Shown here piece after piece: positions 59,076-64,000 of a stretch of DNA of 64,000 nt. How positions within the stretch are numbered: the first letter of the stretch is position 1; each line of letters begins with the position of its first letter. The notes under the pieces are model-generated. The model saw only the letters and a list, made by a program, of their open reading frames with translations, was not told the DNA's origin and made no database searches. The position numbers and the translations under genes are program-made. Origin of the DNA: Oreochromis niloticus (taxonomy: Eukaryota > Chordata > Actinopteri > Cichliformes > Cichlidae); NCBI RefSeq assembly GCF_001858045.2, contig NC_031986.2, positions 22,154,867-22,218,866 on the forward strand, written 5' to 3'.

Positions 59076-60019
59076 ATTCACCCAAAGACAACTTTGTCTC
59101 AGTCATTATGTAAATTTCCTGAAAACTGGAAAACTAGAAAACCTCCAGTATGAAAGCAGGTACACGGCCAGACACAGAAACTTGTTATTTATATAAAACA
59201 ATAAAATAAAATAATCATAACTCTTTAGAGCTACAATTTGAATCTATCTGTTACCACAAGGCCGCTGTGCGTTTCCACCAAAATATACTATTGACAAAAC
59301 CTTTTGAAATATAATTTTATGTGAAGTTTAGTCGAACTACCAATTGAGGCATCCTGCTGAGGGCTTATTTGCTTGCCCTTTCCCAGACAATCTCCTCCCA
59401 CAACTCCGGCTATGTTCAGTCAACAAAGGGAATTAGAATAAAATAAAAGCCAGGGCTGTGCTTGTGGTTTCCTCACCACTGTTCTCCCTATGGCCATTTT
59501 CTCCTCTGGAGTATTGAATCCTCTGCCCTGCCAGCAGACCAGAGCTCATCCCATTCTGCCTCCCAAACAAGCTGTGGTGTAATTGCTTGTCAGAGCTGTC
59601 TGTGTGCCTGTTTTTCTTCTTGCCGCCACGCACCTGACAAGAAACACATATTTAAACACAAAAATGAAATTACAGGCAATTTGAGAGCAGGAGCTCTGGA
59701 AGCGACGCCTGCTATCGAGCTGTCCAAGTCGATGAACTCCTCTCCGCCTTGGAGCTGTATCAAGTCGAAACAAAAAAGAGAGAGAAAACACCAGAGGAGG
59801 AGAACAAAAAGAAGAAATAGTCTGGGAATGCAGACTTGGCCTCCTGACCACCTGCCATTCACGTCATTCTTTAAGCACTATACTTCCCGTTCTGCTCCAG
59901 TTTTCTTTGCTCCTTTGACAGTTACTTAGCTTCTCTTAAACAAGCCACTAGTTATTATATCACAGTATGGAAATGCATCTATTCAGCTATAAGCCAGGAG
60001 AGCTGAATGAATAAAGCTA
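59076..60019. other. Non-coding stretch, no supported feature
   Basis: A 155-codon plus-strand frame (59462-59929) is the longest in the right half of the window but overlaps two minus-strand frames and shows no domain, signal or splice context. A KRERKHQRRRTKRR run comes from a GA-rich stretch at 59768-59820. Confidence 0.4.
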
Positions 60020-60380
60020 CGCAGGTCTAACTGAACCCACTGCATTAATGCAAAAAGGAATTAATACATTACTGGTGCAAGATTTTTACAGTAATAATTA
60101 AGTAATTACTGTGACTCATTTAGATGACCTGGCTTTCTCCATGACGTTTATTATAATAACTAATTACATCTAAATTGGGAGAAATCAAAGGATAACCATG
60201 TAAAAAGCTTTCTCATGAAAAGCCCTTAACTTTCACCATTGATTCTTATTATGTTTGTTTAATTGCTTCAGAAACCAATTAAAGTGATTACACAAGAGAC
60301 ACTTTTAATTCCTAAATGAATGTTTTCATTCAGATGAACGCAGGTGTGATTAAGTGGTGGAAGCCATTATTTGAATAAAC
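60020..60380. other. Candidate regulatory block with homeodomain, NKX2 and AP-1 sites
   Basis: Repeat-free AT-rich DNA with TAATTAAGTAATTA (60095-60108), an AP-1 site TGACTCA (60112-60118), CCAATTAAAGTGATTA near 60275-60290 and an NKX2-type TTAAGTGG (60350-60357). Motif clustering in an AT-rich block can occur by chance. Confidence 0.35.
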
Positions 60381-60950
60381 ACCAGGCATTTTTTTAAAAC
60401 TAATTTCACTCACAAATCAGCTTTTTGTAAGCTAAGATCTGCTTCCTGGTACACTGGCAAATAACATTGCAATGACACATGAGAGAGAAAAAAAGAAGCT
60501 GGACAAATGTTTTGCTTGAGGCCTCTTTTTCTGAAAGTTTGTTCAAAAAGGTTTTGGGTTTTTTTAATAAGGGCCTTGAAACAATCCTCATTTCCCACTC
60601 ATACAGTCTCCTTATAGGCTGTGTGTTTTGGGGGCAACAGAAAGAGTTGTTCGGCTATTTTTGCGCAGAGTGTTCAGCTTGCATTTGCTATTTTTTCTGC
60701 CTTCCCTTTTAGGTAAAGTGAAGCTGAGGTGTGGCTCAAACTCAAAGCACACATACACCTGAAAAACACCTTCAAAGCTATCCAAGCAGAGATGCTGAAA
60801 TCTTAGTGTTGGTTCCTCTACAAGTGCTCTCACAAGTGCTAATTGGTGTTTGTCTCAGATCGGCTGTGAAAAATTAAGGTTTAAGGTCGCGGGAGTTTAG
60901 AGACTGGTCAGGGATCCCTTTGCTGCCTCGTGTTGGTAGCGAAAAATGTG
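60381..60950. other. Non-coding stretch, no feature seen
   Basis: Nothing recognised. Confidence 0.4.
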
Positions 60951-61187
60951 TATTCAGATTCAGTTCAATTTATTTTATTTATACAGTGCCAAATCAAAAC
61001 AACAGTCACCTCAATATTGTAAGGTAGAGCCTACAATAAAACAGAGAAAACCCCAACAGTAATATGACCCCCTATGAGCAAGCACTTTGGCAACAGTGGG
61101 AAGGAAAAACTCCCTTTCAATAGGAAGAAACCTCCATCAGAACCAGGCTCAGGGTTGGGCGGCCAACTGCTGCTACCAGTTGGAGGG
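60951..61187 (-). mobile_element. LINE 3' UTR fragment
   Basis: Reversed copy of the family at 20.5-20.9 kb: AATTTATTTTATTTATACAG, AACAACAGTCACCTCAATA, TTGTAAGGTAGAGCC, GAGAAAACCCCAACAG, GAGCAAGCACTTTGGCAAC and CAGAACCAGGCTCAGGG. Includes the TTCAATT tail at the left. It abuts the next element. Confidence 0.85.
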
Positions 61188-61189
61188 AT

Positions 61190-61630
61190 TGCGATTTGTC
61201 TGCAAACATTCACATCCTACTCTCTTGGTGTTCGCCTTCAAAGTAAAAATTGAAAAGACTTATTTTGATGGTGAATGATCTCCATTTCTGGTTTATATTG
61301 AGTTTCACTACCAGACATGTCTGTGTCTTCCATGCAACTTATAGGCGACCAAAACAATCACCAGGTTTTTGGTGCAGCAGCATATACCTCTTTGCAACTA
61401 ACTTCCACTATATTCAATTAGCAACCTCCTGCAACCACTCACCAACCAGTTTGCAAGTGTTTGCAGACAATTTAGTGTTTTCCAAGAAAAACATTGGCAA
61501 CCATGGTCATTTGTGAGCAATCAAAGCAAATAAGGAAGTTTTTGGTTCAGCATCCTCTCTGTGATTCCTCAGCTGGTCAGGGAATGTGCATTTTTCTCTA
61601 GCAACTGGGGTTTGACTACAAATCCCTGTA
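61190..61630. repeat. Partial relative of the foldback element
   Basis: Shares words in order with 9301-10282: TGTTCGCCTTCAAAGTAAAA, CAACCTCCTGCAACCACTC, TTTGCAGACAATT and GGTCAGGGAATGTGCATTTTT. No clear outer inverted ends are visible, so it looks truncated or eroded. Confidence 0.6.
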
Positions 61631-61674
61631 GGCTGTATCCCTGTGTGACTGAGAGCTAACATTGTTCTGTCTTT

Positions 61675-61930
61675 TTTAATCCTATGAGATTATTTAAATT
61701 TTACAAAAAGAAAAAAATATTTAGAATGCAAAACCTTCAAATAATAAATTTTGAATTAAAAATAAATTAATAAGATTTAAATTAAATAAAATGCTTTAAT
61801 AAAAATTGATTTCCCATCCTTTTAAAAATGTTTTCCAAAATTACTTATATTTAAAACCTTTTTAAAATAACTTAAATAATTCAAATTAATTAATATCTTT
61901 TTATCAATTACATTTAAAAACGGACCTTAT
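61675..61930. other. Very AT-rich stretch
   Basis: About 250 bases of mostly A and T (ATTAAAAATAAATTAATAAG and similar). Possibly a decayed poly-A or simple repeat; no other signal. Confidence 0.6.
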
Positions 61931-63644
61931 TTGTCTCTGATGTTTCTTATCTCATCCAATTCTGTCCTTCATGTTCCGTATGACTCTGAGTACTTATTCT
62001 CTTATGTCTGTAAGCACTTCCAAAGCTCATCACTTCTCCACAAAACCATAACGGCCAACACATTGTATCTGTGTATAACAGCTGCATAACATCTGTAAAA
62101 CAACAGCAGCGGGCACCTCTGAGGTGTAAGAAGAAGAACCGCACTCGGTATGTCAGCCATGTTTGTGGGTGTTTACTCCTGAGCCGAATTGTGTTTGACA
62201 TTTGTTCCAGACAGATCTGTTTGGGCCTGGTGGTATTTCAGGATAAGAAGTCAACAGAGGCAAGATGCGAAGCAAAGATGTGAGAAGGGTCGTGATGGGG
62301 AAGCCTATGATTGATATTCCCATTAGCCACCTGACAAGGTGAGGACAAGGCTTTGATAATGAATTGTGACACATTAATGAGCTTGTCTAGTGCAGACAAT
62401 ACCTGATCAGCCCTCTTACCATTTAACCTTTGATACCAGTGAGGGAAATTGCAGACTTATAAGGGTTTTGTGTCACTTGCAAAGACAGAACATGACTTTA
62501 AAAACTGTGAATTAGATAGCGGTTTGTAGATAATATGCCTGAAAGCTTCTGGAAAATGGAAATGATACCAGTTAAACTTTCTTGGACTTAAAACTTTTTG
62601 ATGATGTAAAAACAGCTGACTTTATTTTTGCTTTTTAAGTCTAATTAGGCACAAATATACAGGCTGTGAGTGAGGTTTATCCTCCAATGGATGACTGTTT
62701 TAATTATAGTTACATCAGCTTCCACAGTAAAGGTAGTCTGGGGAGAAAACCACGATAGCCTTGCATTCAAAACTTTAAAATTTCTTTTAAGTCTTTTAAA
62801 ACAAATCTTTAAAATTTTCAATCTCACCACACTTATCTGATTAAGCAAAGGAAATGGAAGAGTATAAAATCAAGGCTAATCATTTTATGAAAAACTCTTA
62901 CACTGTGTCTCCTTAGATTTCAGGTAAGTGGCGGAAGTGTCTCTGCAGCTAGAAGCATTTGAGTCCTTGGCTAACAGGCTGTCAAAGAAACTAGGTTTTA
63001 TGCTGCTAGCAAGCTCTTTTTGAATTTTGAGCTTTTACACTGTTAGAAACTTCCTGTGTGGGGCAACATAGAACACACACTGATACATCCATTACATGCA
63101 TTAGCTAAATATGTACTATATTAGCTAATTATATAGCTATTTATACATTTTTTTCTTTTATTCGAGGTCACTTGTAGTCCAGCTTAGTGCAAGTTTACCA
63201 TAAATGTCATGTTAAGTACTTTATGTTACAACATTACATATTATAAAATTACACAAGTGACACACCCACACCCAAAATACACCTCTTAGGTGTCTTTTAG
63301 CATCATTTAGCTAGTGGATATCAGGGTTAAGATACAGCACCATGTTCAGCAGTTGGTAAAGACAGTCATTGGTGAACACCAAAAGCAGGTCTTAAAGAGA
63401 GTATATACACGGCTTACATTTGCCTGTTGGTGACAAACAAGATGCAAAATGAATGCTAATGTTTAGTGCACCTACCTCCTACTGCCTCTAAAGCAAAACA
63501 TTTATGAGTTCATAGAACCTGCAAGAACTTGAAATTCAAGAAGTCGGGGGGTTTTTTTAAACTTGTTTTTTAAAGGTAAAATGTGTTTCTGATTTTAAGA
63601 TCTTATGATGATATAGTCCTGGGAATAACTAAGTCAGCCCTTAC
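61931..63644. other. Non-coding stretch, no feature seen
   Basis: Unique-looking AT-rich DNA. No gene signal. Confidence 0.45.
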
Positions 63645-64000
63645 TGCTTCCATAGAGCCAGGTGCTGCTAATCAAATACAGTTGATTACATCTTCATCAG
63701 CAAGTGCAGCTCTATAAAAGCAGAGGTTTTGGTAGTTTGCTGGTCTGACCTAAAGCTCTGAAAAAAACTACATAAAACCATAAGAGTTACATCTCAGACC
63801 GTAAAAGCCCCAGTTAGCATTTTAAGTGTTAAAGTTCATGACAGTACAGATAGAAAAAATAATGAACAGTGGTGGCTTGTTTGGAAGTGGCAGGAGAAAG
63901 CCTCTTGTCTCTAAGAATAACATGGCCGTACAACTTAGAATTGCAAAGTTGAATCTTCTGGAACAATGTCCTTTGGATAAACAAGACCATGGTGGAGATG
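63645..64000 (+). mobile_element. Tc1-like transposon, 5' part, cut by window end
   Basis: Leader words CAGGTGCTGCTAATCAAAT... (63659 on), CTCTATAAAAGCAGAGGTTT (63710-63729) and GTTTGCTGGTCTG, then a jump to inner transposase sequence (GTTAAAGTTCATGACAGTAC, GAGAAAGCCTCTTGTCTCT, TGGAACAATGTCCTTTGGA). The transposase N-terminus is therefore deleted. The remainder lies beyond 64000. Same family as 12280-12930. Confidence 0.85.

Noticed and set aside
59462..59929. 155-codon plus-strand open frame
   Set aside because: Overlaps two minus-strand frames, no recognisable domain, and its basic run comes from a GA-rich stretch.

Overview
The window is teleost fish nuclear DNA. The evidence is one intron-split vertebrate gene at the left edge plus a dense mix of repeats typical of ray-finned fish: several Tc1/mariner families, hAT elements, L2/Rex1-like LINE 3' ends and a tRNA-derived SINE. 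The repeat set looks percomorph, possibly cichlid, but I cannot fix the species. There is no bacterial, phage or organellar content, and operons, ribosome binding sites and CRISPR arrays do not apply.

Layout. 1-3.8 kb: the first five coding exons of lancl1 (LanC-like protein 1, a glutathione-binding protein) on the minus strand, encoding residues 1-237. The zinc-site half of the gene lies beyond position 1. Its promoter region is near 3.7-3.8 kb, directly next to an old hAT-like repeat. 3.8-64 kb: no further protein-coding gene that I can support. This is intergenic or very long intronic DNA. The open frames there are short, lack splice logic or homology, and are mostly chance or transposon-derived.

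Transposon relics, left to right: a collapsed Tc1 copy (7.1-7.5 kb), a 1-kb imperfect foldback element (9.3-10.3), Tc1 copies (12.3-12.9, 13.9-14.2, 16.6-17.6), LINE 3' ends (16.3, 20.5-20.9, 23.1-23.3, 37.6, 61.0), a GTF2IRD2/Charlie-like hAT transposase fossil (26.5-27.2), a SINE (33.5-33.8), a palindromic MITE (41.4-41.8), a Tc1 end (50.1-50.3), a minus-strand LINE body with a ruined reverse transcriptase (50.9-52.0), a hAT non-autonomous element with intact 8-bp target duplication (56.3-58.1), a near-complete dead Tc1 (58.1-59.1), a relative of the foldback element (61.2-61.6) and the start of another Tc1 (63.6 to the window end).

Between the repeats lie complex, repeat-free blocks (for example 5.5-6.1, 18.3-18.6, 25.5-25.8, 28.3-28.7, 34.9-36.2, 42.3-42.7, 46.6-47.0, 54.6-54.9 and 60.0-60.4 kb) that look like candidate cis-regulatory DNA of a gene desert. 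Two CTCF-like motifs and an RFX-type X-box lie at 34.0-34.5 kb. These regulatory calls rest on sequence texture and motif matches only. No alignment could be run.
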